NCBI GenBank assembly: GCA_023269435.1
Contig: JAHFTJ010000005.1
Coordinates: 1 to 32,946, forward strand
Direction of reading: 5' to 3'
DNA: 32,946 nucleotides
Source: Chlamydiota bacterium
GTDB lineage: Bacteria > Chlamydiota > Chlamydiia > Chlamydiales > 2-12-FULL-49-11
Shown here piece after piece: positions 1 to 8,800 of the stretch. Numbering within the stretch: the first letter of the stretch is position 1; every line of letters starts with the position of its first letter. The translations under genes were made by a program, and so were the position numbers. The notes beneath the pieces were generated by a model. The model did not search any database. It saw nothing but the letters and a program-made list of their open reading frames with translations, and was not told where the DNA came from.

Positions 1-130
1 TTTTAACTAATTGATCATATTCATAATCTGCTATTTCAGGCTTAGCAATTACAAAATATAATAAATCGTGTTTATTTATCTGCTCTATTAATTTTTGATA
101 CTCTTTATATAAAGATTTTATCTTTTGCAA
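1..130 (-). CDS. ligA: NAD-dependent DNA ligase LigA, N-terminal fragment (continues beyond window start)
   Basis: Reverse strand from TTG at 130 after a GAGGT Shine-Dalgarno reads MQKIKSLYKEYQKLIEQINKHDLLYFVIAKPEIADYEYDQLVK, matching the LigA N-terminal pattern (I..HD.LYyv..kPeIsD.eYD.L). Not in the ORF track because it is truncated. Confidence 0.85.
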   Translation of the reverse strand, partial: MQKIKSLYKEYQKLIEQINKHDLLYFVIAKPEIADYEYDQLVK

Positions 131-142
131 ATTTAACCTCTA

Positions 143-1096
143 TTATTTTTGAAATTTATCTAAATAATATCGTTTTGATTTATATAAAATAATTTTATCA
201 TCGCATTGTATCGTTTTACCACGATCGATGTGATTTGTCCTTAATCGAAAACTTGATATTTCTTTTGGAAAGACAAATGAAAAAGTTGAATCTTTAATAG
301 GATAAATAACTATTTTTTTAATTTTTTTCTTACTCCACATGAAATCTATACAACAATTTTTTAATTCAATGTCAATTAATCTACCGCAATGAAATTGAGA
401 AAATAAATTTGGTAAAATATGAATTTTATCATCTTCAAATATAAACAATCGTCGTATCGATAAATAGGCGCTCTTTAATCGAACAAGCGGTGAGACAGTA
501 TTTGGAATATCATCTAAAACGATACCAAGATTCCGTTTATAGTTCGAAATTGGAACTAAAATATCACTAAAACCAGCTCGAATTAAAGACTCAAATTCAT
601 CTTCATTTTCATAACTTGAACATTTATCGACAGTTGCAAATGGAATTTTTTGCCCCAAAAGAAACAAAACTTGAAAAATTTCAGCCAAATTACATCTGCG
701 AATAACTAAATCCCAATCTAATTTTTTATCAACTCCTAAATAAAGTTTTTCATAAGATTTTTTAGATTCAATAGAACGAGTTGCCGGTATTGTTATACAA
801 TTATTTTTCTTATATTCAATTGTGATTTCGCTATTACAGTGAAAAATTTTAAAACAAAAACAACCGTCTTTAGATCTACCAAACACATTTACGAAATTTT
901 TGTCTAAATTTTGTTCTAATGTAAAGTTGTCAACACGACCAACAATGTTCAAATTTAAATCAAACCTCTCCCCTCTTGGTCCTATTAAACTAATAAGTGT
1001 TGGAAAAGCTTCAACTATATAGTCGCTTAACGGAATTATACATTTAGATCCCTCTTTATGAGAAAACGGCAATATTTTTTGAGATAATTTAATCAC
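143..1096 (-). CDS. Conserved hypothetical protein; C-terminal part weakly resembles the C-terminal beta-sandwich of GH95-like proteins
   Basis: 317-aa ORF; GTG start overlaps the mtaB stop (GTGA). C-terminal ILPNLFSQFHCGRLIDIELKNCCIDFMWSKKKIKKIVIYP recalls LP.L....G.l..i......i.W....i...i. Confidence 0.6.
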   Translation of the reverse strand: MIKLSQKILPFSHKEGSKCIIPLSDYIVEAFPTLISLIGPRGERFDLNLNIVGRVDNFTLEQNLDKNFVNVFGRSKDGCFCFKIFHCNSEITIEYKKNNCITIPATRSIESKKSYEKLYLGVDKKLDWDLVIRRCNLAEIFQVLFLLGQKIPFATVDKCSSYENEDEFESLIRAGFSDILVPISNYKRNLGIVLDDIPNTVSPLVRLKSAYLSIRRLFIFEDDKIHILPNLFSQFHCGRLIDIELKNCCIDFMWSKKKIKKIVIYPIKDSTFSFVFPKEISSFRLRTNHIDRGKTIQCDDKIILYKSKRYYLDKFQK

Positions 1097-2349
1097 AACA
1101 CTTTTCCTATAAGCATATCTCGTAAGTTACATTCAATGTTTACATCGACTATATTGTTACACTTCAAATTATCTCCTATTAACTGAACTTCTAAAAAATT
1201 ATCTGTACGACCACACCAATTGCCATTGTCTAATTGGTTTTCTATTAATACTTTTACCTTACTGCCTACGTAATCATCCCTTAAATCGTGAGCAGCTTTT
1301 TCAGATATCGCTCTAGCTTCATTCATTCTATTGTCGATAATATTTTTCGCTATTTTATCTGTAAATCTAGCTGCTCTTGTTTTAGGACGAATGCTATAAG
1401 GGAAAATATGAACACTTGCAAAACGTACATTCTTTATAATATTCATGCTCTCTTCAAAATCTTCGTCGCTCTCTCCAGGAAAACCAACTATTAGATCTGT
1501 TGTAAATGTAAAATTTACTGATTTATTTTTTAATTTATTTATAGAATTGCAAAATTCTTCTCTTGTGTATTTTCTATTCATCCTTGTCAAAACGCTATTT
1601 GAACCAGACTGTAGAACAACATGCATAGACTTACATGTTTTATCTCCGTTTATAATGATATCTATCAATGAATCGTCTATTTCGTTTGGATCTATCGATG
1701 ATATTCGTATTCTACTAAGACCATTTATGTTATCAACGCTTTTTACAAGGTCTGATAGGCGGCTTTTACCATCTCCACCATCAAAATCACCAATATTTAT
1801 ACCTGTTAAAACAACTTCTTTATATCCATTGTCTACAAGTGTTTTAATTTCATTTACAATAGAATTAATATCTCTAGATCTCGACCTCCCTCTAACAAAC
1901 GGTATTATGCAATATGAACAATAAGAATTACACCCATCTTGCACTTTTACAAAAGCTCTAGTATGCGCTGTAAATCTTTCAATAGAAAACTCTGGTAATT
2001 TTTCAATTTCAGGAAAAATAATTTTTAATAATTCAGATTTATTTTTATTTAATATTACACCCTTAACGCCTTCGATTTTTATAATATCAGAAATTCTACT
2101 CTCTGCAAAACATCCAGTTACAAAAATAGTACAATTTTCATTTTCTCTAGAAAATTTCCTGATTTGGTATAAACTTTTGGAATCAGCGGTACTCGTAACA
2201 GTGCATGTATTTACTATGCAGATATCTGCTTTTTCGTCGTCTTTAGCTTCCTGACACCCTAACTCCTCTAATCCTTTTCTATACGCTTCTGACTCGTATT
2301 GGTTTGTACGGCAACCCAATGTAGCTATTTTATATTTTTTTGATTTCAC
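1093..2349 (-). CDS. mtaB: tRNA (N6-threonylcarbamoyladenosine) methylthiotransferase MtaB-like radical SAM protein
   Basis: N-terminal TLGCRTNQYESEAY, radical SAM CNSYCSYCIIPFVRGRSRSR, TGINIGDF and DLIVGFPGES motifs; GTG start. Confidence 0.92.
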   Translation of the reverse strand: MKSKKYKIATLGCRTNQYESEAYRKGLEELGCQEAKDDEKADICIVNTCTVTSTADSKSLYQIRKFSRENENCTIFVTGCFAESRISDIIKIEGVKGVILNKNKSELLKIIFPEIEKLPEFSIERFTAHTRAFVKVQDGCNSYCSYCIIPFVRGRSRSRDINSIVNEIKTLVDNGYKEVVLTGINIGDFDGGDGKSRLSDLVKSVDNINGLSRIRISSIDPNEIDDSLIDIIINGDKTCKSMHVVLQSGSNSVLTRMNRKYTREEFCNSINKLKNKSVNFTFTTDLIVGFPGESDEDFEESMNIIKNVRFASVHIFPYSIRPKTRAARFTDKIAKNIIDNRMNEARAISEKAAHDLRDDYVGSKVKVLIENQLDNGNWCGRTDNFLEVQLIGDNLKCNNIVDVNIECNLRDMLIGKVL

Positions 2350-2356
2350 ACTTATA

Positions 2357-2432
2357 TATACACAAAAAAACTCAAAAGTTGACTTTTGACTTCGCTGGCA
2401 TCCTCATCTTTTTAAGTTGTCTGCTGTGTATA
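2357..2432. repeat. 76-bp internally deleted inverted copy of the element at 10857-11029
   Basis: TATACACAAAAAAACTCAAAAGTTGACTTTTGACTTCGCTGGCATCCTCATCTTTTTAAGTTGTCTGC followed by TGTGTATA; the first ~68 bp match the reverse complement of the right arm of the 173-bp element with only a few mismatches. Confidence 0.8.
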
Positions 2433-2486
2433 GTATATCTAAAAAATAGCTTTTTTAAAAAGCATAAAAAATGTATGATGCTTACT

Positions 2487-3110
2487 ATGGAAATTATAAA
2501 CTCTGCAATTGCATTATTTTTGATATACAATGTACTTGGGCAACTTCCAATGTTTATTGCTATTTTAGCGCCATTTTCTCATAAAAGACAGAAATATATT
2601 TTGTTTAGAGAGATGATAATAGGTTTGTTTATATTATTTTTATTTGGATTTTTTGGAAAAAATATATTATACGTTTTGGGTATAAACCAAAGCGTTATAG
2701 GAATTTCCGGTGGAATATTACTTTTTATTTTATCGATAACAATGATATTTCCAAAAGCACAAACAGAAAACAATAATACATACGTACACGAGCCGCTCAT
2801 TGTACCAATAGCAATACCAGCATTAGCAGGACCTGGGAGTATCGCAACTGTTATGCTATATTCTGATCAATTTTCATCACATTTGATTGTTACTTTGATT
2901 ATATTTTTAGCATGGCTTCCATCGCTTGCATTAATAATGTCAGCATCCTATGTAAGATGTGTTCTCGGCGAAAAGGGTTTAATGGCATTTGAACGATTAG
3001 GTGGATTGTTAATATGTTTAATAGCGGTACAAATGTTTACGTCTGGTGTTGTAAAACTTACGCAAGATAGTTTTAATGTTTCTAATATAAAAACTACATT
3101 AATAAAGTGA
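2487..3110 (+). CDS. MarC/YhgN-family integral membrane protein
   Basis: From M50 of the 2340..3110 ORF: MEIINSAIALFLIYNVLGQLPMFIAIL...PLIVPIAIPALAGPGSIATVML, characteristic of MarC. The ORF-track start (TTG 2340) runs through the repeat at 2357-2432 and is probably wrong; ATG at 2475 or 2478 is also possible. Confidence 0.85.
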   Translation: MEIINSAIALFLIYNVLGQLPMFIAILAPFSHKRQKYILFREMIIGLFILFLFGFFGKNILYVLGINQSVIGISGGILLFILSITMIFPKAQTENNNTYVHEPLIVPIAIPALAGPGSIATVMLYSDQFSSHLIVTLIIFLAWLPSLALIMSASYVRCVLGEKGLMAFERLGGLLICLIAVQMFTSGVVKLTQDSFNVSNIKTTLIK

Positions 3111-3115
3111 TTTCC

Positions 3116-3138
3116 TTTTTTGAATTTATTTGTGTATA
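3116..3138. repeat. Possible remnant end of the same repeat family, just after marC
   Basis: TTTTTGAATTTATTTGTGTATA versus the reverse complement of the left end, CTTTTGAATTCATTTGTGTATA: 20/22 positions identical by eye. Confidence 0.45.
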
Positions 3139-3139
3139 A

Positions 3140-3628
3140 TTAATGCAACTCTCTCAATTCTTTAAACACTTTTGCGGTAACTTCGTTCCAAATAGATTTA
3201 ACTTTTTCATATGTTAAATATTGATTTTTTATTTTCAATTCATATTCTACCAGTTGAGTAGAATAAAACTTGTCGATCGTATAAATTGAAACATAATTCC
3301 CATTGCAATGCACATCTTTTGCTTTTGAAAAAAGTATTTCTTTACTGTATTTAAGATAATTACAAATATTATTATTAATAGTATATGTAACAGTAGAATC
3401 TATTACTGATATTACACCGCACTCTGTACAAAGTTTGATTGGACGTAATCCACTCTTGTATACCAATAAAACAATTCCTCTTTTAGTTTGATTTTCGCTA
3501 TGTGAAATAGTAAGTTTACCATATGTACCGTGTAATTTATTGTAATTATTATAATCATCACAATACCAATTGCGTATATAAGATGTAATATACAATGCAA
3601 TTTCTAAATTTTTATATGTATCTATCAT
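3140..3628 (-). CDS. Hypothetical protein, translationally coupled to hflX
   Basis: 162-aa ORF; its ATG overlaps the hflX TGA stop (ATGA). No recognised domain. Confidence 0.55.
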   Translation of the reverse strand: MIDTYKNLEIALYITSYIRNWYCDDYNNYNKLHGTYGKLTISHSENQTKRGIVLLVYKSGLRPIKLCTECGVISVIDSTVTYTINNNICNYLKYSKEILFSKAKDVHCNGNYVSIYTIDKFYSTQLVEYELKIKNQYLTYEKVKSIWNEVTAKVFKELRELH

Positions 3629-4923
3629 ATAATAAATTGTTGTACTTTGTGTTCAAGTTTAATTGGTATCTCTATTTCAATTAATATGTCATCGTCTTCA
3701 TAACTTGAACAAATAACTCTCCCTTCTTTCATTAACTCGCTTACTAGATTGTAATTACTTTGCGGAATACGTAAATTAACTATTTTACGTAAATTTTTAA
3801 TTTCTTCTTGCATAAGATCAAGAAGACGCTCGAAGCCTATTGATTTGGTAATTGACATTAACACTGTTTTATGGTATTTATTTGTTAATTTTTCTATAAT
3901 AGATTGATCTGTGCATTGATCTATTTTATTTAAAACAGTGATAATTGGTTTATCTACTACACCCAACCCATGTAAAACTTCTAATGTAATTTGTCCATTT
4001 TCTAATGCACTTGGGCTTGAGGCGTCTATAACATGGACAAGAACATCTGTAAAAACTGATTCTTCTAAAGTGCTTTTAAATGCCTCCACTAAAAAATGCG
4101 GAAGTTTTCTAATAAACCCAACTGTGTCAATTAAAATTATATTCTGTTTGTTAGGCAAAGTCATTTGCCTTGATGCAGTATCAAGAGTGGCAAACAATTT
4201 ATTTTCTACAAGAACATCAGATTTTGTAAGAGCGTTTAATAATGATGACTTACCTGCATTTGTGTATCCGACAATAGCAAAAGTTGGTGTGCCAACTTTT
4301 CTTCTAGCATGTCTCTGAGTGCCCCTTTGCTCTCTTACAGCAAGTAATTCTTTTTCAACAACATTTGCTCTTTGTTTACATATTCTTCTATCAACTTCTA
4401 TTTGTTTTTCACCACCACCTCGCATAGTACCTGTAGCAGAACCAGAACTTTTTTCACGAGATAGGTGCGTCCAAAGTCTTTTTAATCGCGGCAATTGATA
4501 ATGTATTTTGGCTAATTCAATTTGTAGTAATGCTTCTTTTGTTTTTGCTCTTGCTGCAAAAATCTCCAAAATTAATTCATTACGGTCTAAAACTGGTTTA
4601 CCAATAATTTCTTCGATATTCTTTTGTTGGTTTGGCGAAATTTCATTATCAAAGATAATGCAATCAATCGACTCTTCCTCCATTATAATTTTTATTTCAT
4701 TTAACTTTCCGCTCCCTATATAAGTTGCAGGGTTAAATCTCTTTATTGGACAAGCAATTTCCTTTATAACATCGAAATTATAAGTATAAGATAATGAATT
4801 AAGCTCTTTAAGATGTTCGTAACATTCTTCTTTATCTCTGTTCGATGTATAAGTTCCAACTAAAATTACACGTTTTATTTCATTAGCATCAAAACGTTGT
4901 TGTTGTTTTTTTGATTCATACAT
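3625..4923 (-). CDS. hflX: GTPase HflX
   Basis: NPATYIGSGKLNEI, SGSATGTMRGGGEKQIEVDRR, G1 GYTNAGKSSLLNAL, G3 DTVGF, G4 NKID. Confidence 0.95.
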   Translation of the reverse strand: MYESKKQQQRFDANEIKRVILVGTYTSNRDKEECYEHLKELNSLSYTYNFDVIKEIACPIKRFNPATYIGSGKLNEIKIIMEEESIDCIIFDNEISPNQQKNIEEIIGKPVLDRNELILEIFAARAKTKEALLQIELAKIHYQLPRLKRLWTHLSREKSSGSATGTMRGGGEKQIEVDRRICKQRANVVEKELLAVREQRGTQRHARRKVGTPTFAIVGYTNAGKSSLLNALTKSDVLVENKLFATLDTASRQMTLPNKQNIILIDTVGFIRKLPHFLVEAFKSTLEESVFTDVLVHVIDASSPSALENGQITLEVLHGLGVVDKPIITVLNKIDQCTDQSIIEKLTNKYHKTVLMSITKSIGFERLLDLMQEEIKNLRKIVNLRIPQSNYNLVSELMKEGRVICSSYEDDDILIEIEIPIKLEHKVQQFII

Positions 4924-5662
4924 AAATTATCAATCCATCGTATGCCAATTCAATGCCAATTGGCAGTTTAAAATTCAAATTATCATGATCAATAGAATGT
5001 GATATGTGTGTAAAGTAACACTTTTCCGGGCTCACGCTCTCTATAAAACAAATAGCTTCTTCCAATGAAAAATGCATATTAGACCCATGTTCATGATTAA
5101 GGCTTAAAATTAACGTTTTTACCCCTATAAGCTCGTTGAACAACTCAACAGAGTAATTTTTTATATCTGTTATATAGACAAAATCGTTAAATCTAAACCC
5201 ATTTACAGGCACATCGCCCTGACTATAAGTAAAATATTTATATTCTACACCACATATAGTTTCATTACCAGTTAAATTACTGATAATATGCATGTCAAAT
5301 CTATCAATCAAATAATCAAAGCGCACCCTTAAAACGTCATAAGTGTGCTGAGAAAGAATTACTGGTATTTTTTTTTGTTCTATTAAGTAATATGGCCTAA
5401 GATCGTTCATTCCACCAGAGTGGTCTTCATGTGGGTGTGTAAGAAAAATAGCGTCTATATTATCTATATTATGAGAAAGTGCCATACTACGAATGTCTGG
5501 GCTTACATCTATAAAAAATTTCTTACCATCAATATAAATTAATGCAGAAGGTCGCAATCTTTTATTTTTAAAAGATTGCGACATACAAACAGAACATTTA
5601 CATCCAATAGATGGAACTCCAATAGACGATCCACTTCCTAAAATTAGTATTTTACACTGCAT
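4916..5662 (-). CDS. PhnP-like metallo-beta-lactamase fold hydrolase
   Basis: N-terminal ILGSGSSIGVPSIGCKCSVC, metal motif FLTHPHEDHSGGMNDLRP, C-terminal HISHSIDHDN. Confidence 0.85.
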   Translation of the reverse strand: MQCKILILGSGSSIGVPSIGCKCSVCMSQSFKNKRLRPSALIYIDGKKFFIDVSPDIRSMALSHNIDNIDAIFLTHPHEDHSGGMNDLRPYYLIEQKKIPVILSQHTYDVLRVRFDYLIDRFDMHIISNLTGNETICGVEYKYFTYSQGDVPVNGFRFNDFVYITDIKNYSVELFNELIGVKTLILSLNHEHGSNMHFSLEEAICFIESVSPEKCYFTHISHSIDHDNLNFKLPIGIELAYDGLIIYV

Positions 5663-5668
5663 ATACTA

Positions 5669-6529
5669 TTACACCATATTCACTTCGCAATAAGCGCCTT
5701 CTCTATTTTTTTTATTCAAAATATAATAACTTTCACATGCAAAATTGAAAAAAAATATAATAAATGGAGTAATAATAAAAGTAGATGGTATCATAATAAA
5801 AAACCATTTCATTGTTGAAGCAATTGGCGAATTTAATGAAGTATAGTTAGTGAACGTAATAAAAATGGATAATACAAGAAATAATATACAAAATGCAAGA
5901 GGAATTAAAGAAATAAATAATAAAATCATATTTAAAAATATATTTTTATATAAATTTTCTGTGATTTTTTTCAATAAATTAAAATTTACACAATTTTTAT
6001 TTGTTAAATTTTTTAAAGCTATATGAGGAGTTGCAAAAAACAAAATTAGAAAACTACATATGCTAAGAACTAAAGATATAAATATTAACACAAATGGACA
6101 AAATATCAATATTACGCTAATTGATTCACCTATTACGCCAATAGATTTAATTAAATAAAAAACACCAATGGCAATCCATGTAAATAAAAATACAAAAACA
6201 AACGGCATCGATAATTGAGAGGCGCTAAAAATAACGGTCAATGAATTTTTAAATAATTTAAATATATTAAATGACACCCCTTTCACATCGTGATAATAAA
6301 TACGAATTAATAAGATACCAGAAGATAATAAAATACCATTACAAATAAATATTGGCATAAATATCATTCCGATCCCTGCCCAGGAATTTACAGATAAAAA
6401 GATAGCTCTAAAAAACAAAGCAATCAACCAACAAATCAACAAAACTGGACACATAAATATAAATTTCTTTATTGCAAAAGAAAATTTAATTGCTCTATTA
6501 AAGCAATGTGAAATTTCTTGAAATATCAT
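5669..6529 (-). CDS. Hypothetical multi-pass membrane protein
   Basis: Several hydrophobic segments. The ORF-track start (6634) overlaps recD2; in-frame ATG at 6529 (MIFQEISHCFNRAIKF) is more plausible. Confidence 0.65.
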   Translation of the reverse strand: MIFQEISHCFNRAIKFSFAIKKFIFMCPVLLICWLIALFFRAIFLSVNSWAGIGMIFMPIFICNGILLSSGILLIRIYYHDVKGVSFNIFKLFKNSLTVIFSASQLSMPFVFVFLFTWIAIGVFYLIKSIGVIGESISVILIFCPFVLIFISLVLSICSFLILFFATPHIALKNLTNKNCVNFNLLKKITENLYKNIFLNMILLFISLIPLAFCILFLVLSIFITFTNYTSLNSPIASTMKWFFIMIPSTFIITPFIIFFFNFACESYYILNKKNREGAYCEVNMV

Positions 6530-6578
6530 AATGTAATAATAGTGTATCAAGCTCGTTTGTGTCCATATCTTCCATAAA

Positions 6579-8747
6579 TTATAAATTTGATATGAAATAA
6601 GAGAGACCTGTCTCTCTTTGCTTAATTTTATCATTTTTGACAGCGAATTCTATTGCTTGTTTTGACCCCAAAAGTATAACCATTTTTTTTCCTCTAGTGA
6701 TACTAGTGTAAAGTAAATTTCTTTGGAGAAGTTTATAGTGAGATGTGTGTACTGGCATGATTATGCATGAAGACTCACTTCCCTGATACTTATGCACTGA
6801 TACAGCATAAGCAAGTTCTATTTCATCAAGTTTAGTTATTTCATAATTTACAATTCTCCCATCAAATGAAATGTCAACTTGCATATTTTCTTTGTCTATT
6901 TTACATATATATCCAACGTCTCCATTAAAGACTTCTTTGTTATAGTTATTTCGTATTTGCATAACTTTGTCATTTAGATAAAGAGCTCGACCAAAATGGT
7001 TTATAAAAACATTGCTCCTGTTTAGTTTTTTTTGCAATAATATATTTAAATTCTCTATTCCGATAACACCCTTTCTCATTGGCGATAAAACCTGCGCATC
7101 GTTTAATGGATTAATTCCGAATGGTATAGGTATTTGTCCGCTCATTAACTTAACTATATGATTTGCTATATCTTCAGGCTCTGCAAGTTCGATAAATGCA
7201 AAGTCGTTATTTTGGCAAATAGGATTTAGCTCTGGAAATATGCCATTATTAATATTATGAGCGTTTATTATTATTTTTGAATTTATCTTTTGTCGAAATA
7301 TTTTGGATAACTTTGTGACAGGAATTTTTCCAGATTCTATTAAATCTTTTAATACATTGCCAGCTCCAACACTCGGCAATTGATCTATATCACCTATAAA
7401 TACAACTCTAGCAGTCGATGGTATAGCTTTTAGCAATGAGTACATTAGATATGTATCTATCATGGAGGATTCGTCTATAATTATTAAATCACATTCCAAC
7501 TGGTTGTCTATATTTTTTTTAAAACTTCTATTCGCGAATTCATATTCCAATAAACTATGTATCGTAAATGCTTTTTTACAAGTTATTTCAGATAATCTTT
7601 TTGCAGCCCTACCAGTTGGGGCGCATAGCAATATTTTTTTTGAAATCTTTTCGTGTATTAAAATAATAGCTTTTGTAATTGTGCTTTTTCCTGTTCCAGG
7701 GCCACCAGTAATGATGTGCATTTTATTTTTTAAACTATCTTTAAGGGCTATAATTTGTTCTTTCGCTAACGACATATTCGATTTCTCTTCCGTCCATTTT
7801 ATCGCTTCATCACATTTTATATCGCGAATCGCACATTTTTCAGATATTATTCTTTCTATATGTTTAGCTATCCCTCTTTCGCTTACATAAAACGATTTAA
7901 GCCATATGCACAAAGTTGATTTTGCATTTAGGTCTATCGTTGAACAATGTATACGATCTTCATTTTCCAACGATGATATAGATGACAATATGAGTGATTT
8001 GTCAACATTCAGCATTGCTTCAGCTATTTGAAGAAATTTTTCTATTGAAAAACAGACATGCCCATCATCAGATAATTGGTGCAAAACATGCTCTATTCCA
8101 GATTCTATTCGTATTGGAGAGTCCAACGTAATATTTAAACCTTGAGCTATTTTGTCTGCTGTTTTAAAGCCTATCCCAAATATGTCTCGCGCTACATTGT
8201 AAGGATTTTTCTTTAAACGAGTTATGCTCTCATCTCCATATTTATGATATATTTTTTTAGATAGTGCCGATCCTATTCCATGTGATTGAAAAAATATCAT
8301 AATAGATCTAATCGATTTTTGCTCTTCCCAATACTCCATAATCATGTTAATGCGTTTTTTGCCAATCCCATGTACTTCGATTAATTTCATTGGATTTTCA
8401 TCGATAATCCCTATAGTTTTATCTCCAAATTTATCGACAATGCGCTTTGCATGCACTGGTCCTATCCCTTTGATATTTCCAGATTCAAGGTATCGTTGAA
8501 TCCCTTGCACGTCTTTTGGTATTTCAACTTCATATGAAGAGACGACAAATTGTCTACCATAAGAGTTATGATAACTCCAGTTGCCGGTACATGTTATAGA
8601 TTCGCCTATTTGCAACTTATTGAAATTACCAACTATGCAAAACGACTCTTTTTGCGTAGCACATTTGTTCAAGCGAGCTACAGTAAATCCATTAGATTCA
8701 TTTGCATAAACTATACTATCTATTATTCCATTAATTTTATCTTCCAT
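6579..8747 (-). CDS. recD2: RecD2-type SF1B DNA helicase
   Basis: N-terminal HhH-like GIGPVHAKRIVDKFG / HGIGKKRINMI, Walker A GGPGTGKSTITKAI, IDESSMID, GDIDQLPSVGAG, C-terminal SVHKYQGSE and YTSITRGKK. Confidence 0.93.
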   Translation of the reverse strand: MEDKINGIIDSIVYANESNGFTVARLNKCATQKESFCIVGNFNKLQIGESITCTGNWSYHNSYGRQFVVSSYEVEIPKDVQGIQRYLESGNIKGIGPVHAKRIVDKFGDKTIGIIDENPMKLIEVHGIGKKRINMIMEYWEEQKSIRSIMIFFQSHGIGSALSKKIYHKYGDESITRLKKNPYNVARDIFGIGFKTADKIAQGLNITLDSPIRIESGIEHVLHQLSDDGHVCFSIEKFLQIAEAMLNVDKSLILSSISSLENEDRIHCSTIDLNAKSTLCIWLKSFYVSERGIAKHIERIISEKCAIRDIKCDEAIKWTEEKSNMSLAKEQIIALKDSLKNKMHIITGGPGTGKSTITKAIILIHEKISKKILLCAPTGRAAKRLSEITCKKAFTIHSLLEYEFANRSFKKNIDNQLECDLIIIDESSMIDTYLMYSLLKAIPSTARVVFIGDIDQLPSVGAGNVLKDLIESGKIPVTKLSKIFRQKINSKIIINAHNINNGIFPELNPICQNNDFAFIELAEPEDIANHIVKLMSGQIPIPFGINPLNDAQVLSPMRKGVIGIENLNILLQKKLNRSNVFINHFGRALYLNDKVMQIRNNYNKEVFNGDVGYICKIDKENMQVDISFDGRIVNYEITKLDEIELAYAVSVHKYQGSESSCIIMPVHTSHYKLLQRNLLYTSITRGKKMVILLGSKQAIEFAVKNDKIKQRETGLSYFISNL

Positions 8748-8800
8748 TTTGCGAATGTCATCAATCCAAATATAACGTTATAGATATAATTGAGTGTAAA

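Noticed and set aside
1288-1924. Plus-strand ORFs 1288-1494 and 1445-1924
   Set aside because: Entirely antisense to the well-supported mtaB coding sequence; no recognisable protein features.
2579-2800. Minus-strand 73-aa ORF inside marC
   Set aside because: Antisense to marC, no domain; by-product of low stop density.
3412-3600. 62-aa minus-strand ORF overlapping 3140..3628
   Set aside because: Alternative frame of a longer ORF coupled to hflX.
3938-4723. Plus-strand ORFs 3938-4318 and 4508-4723
   Set aside because: Antisense to hflX, which has complete GTPase motifs.
8771-8782. Perfect 12-bp palindrome TATAACGTTATA upstream of recD2
   Set aside because: Short and AT-rich, so likely by chance; no second copy noticed.
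7462-8783. Plus-strand ORFs 7462-7890 and 8550-8783
   Set aside because: Antisense to recD2.
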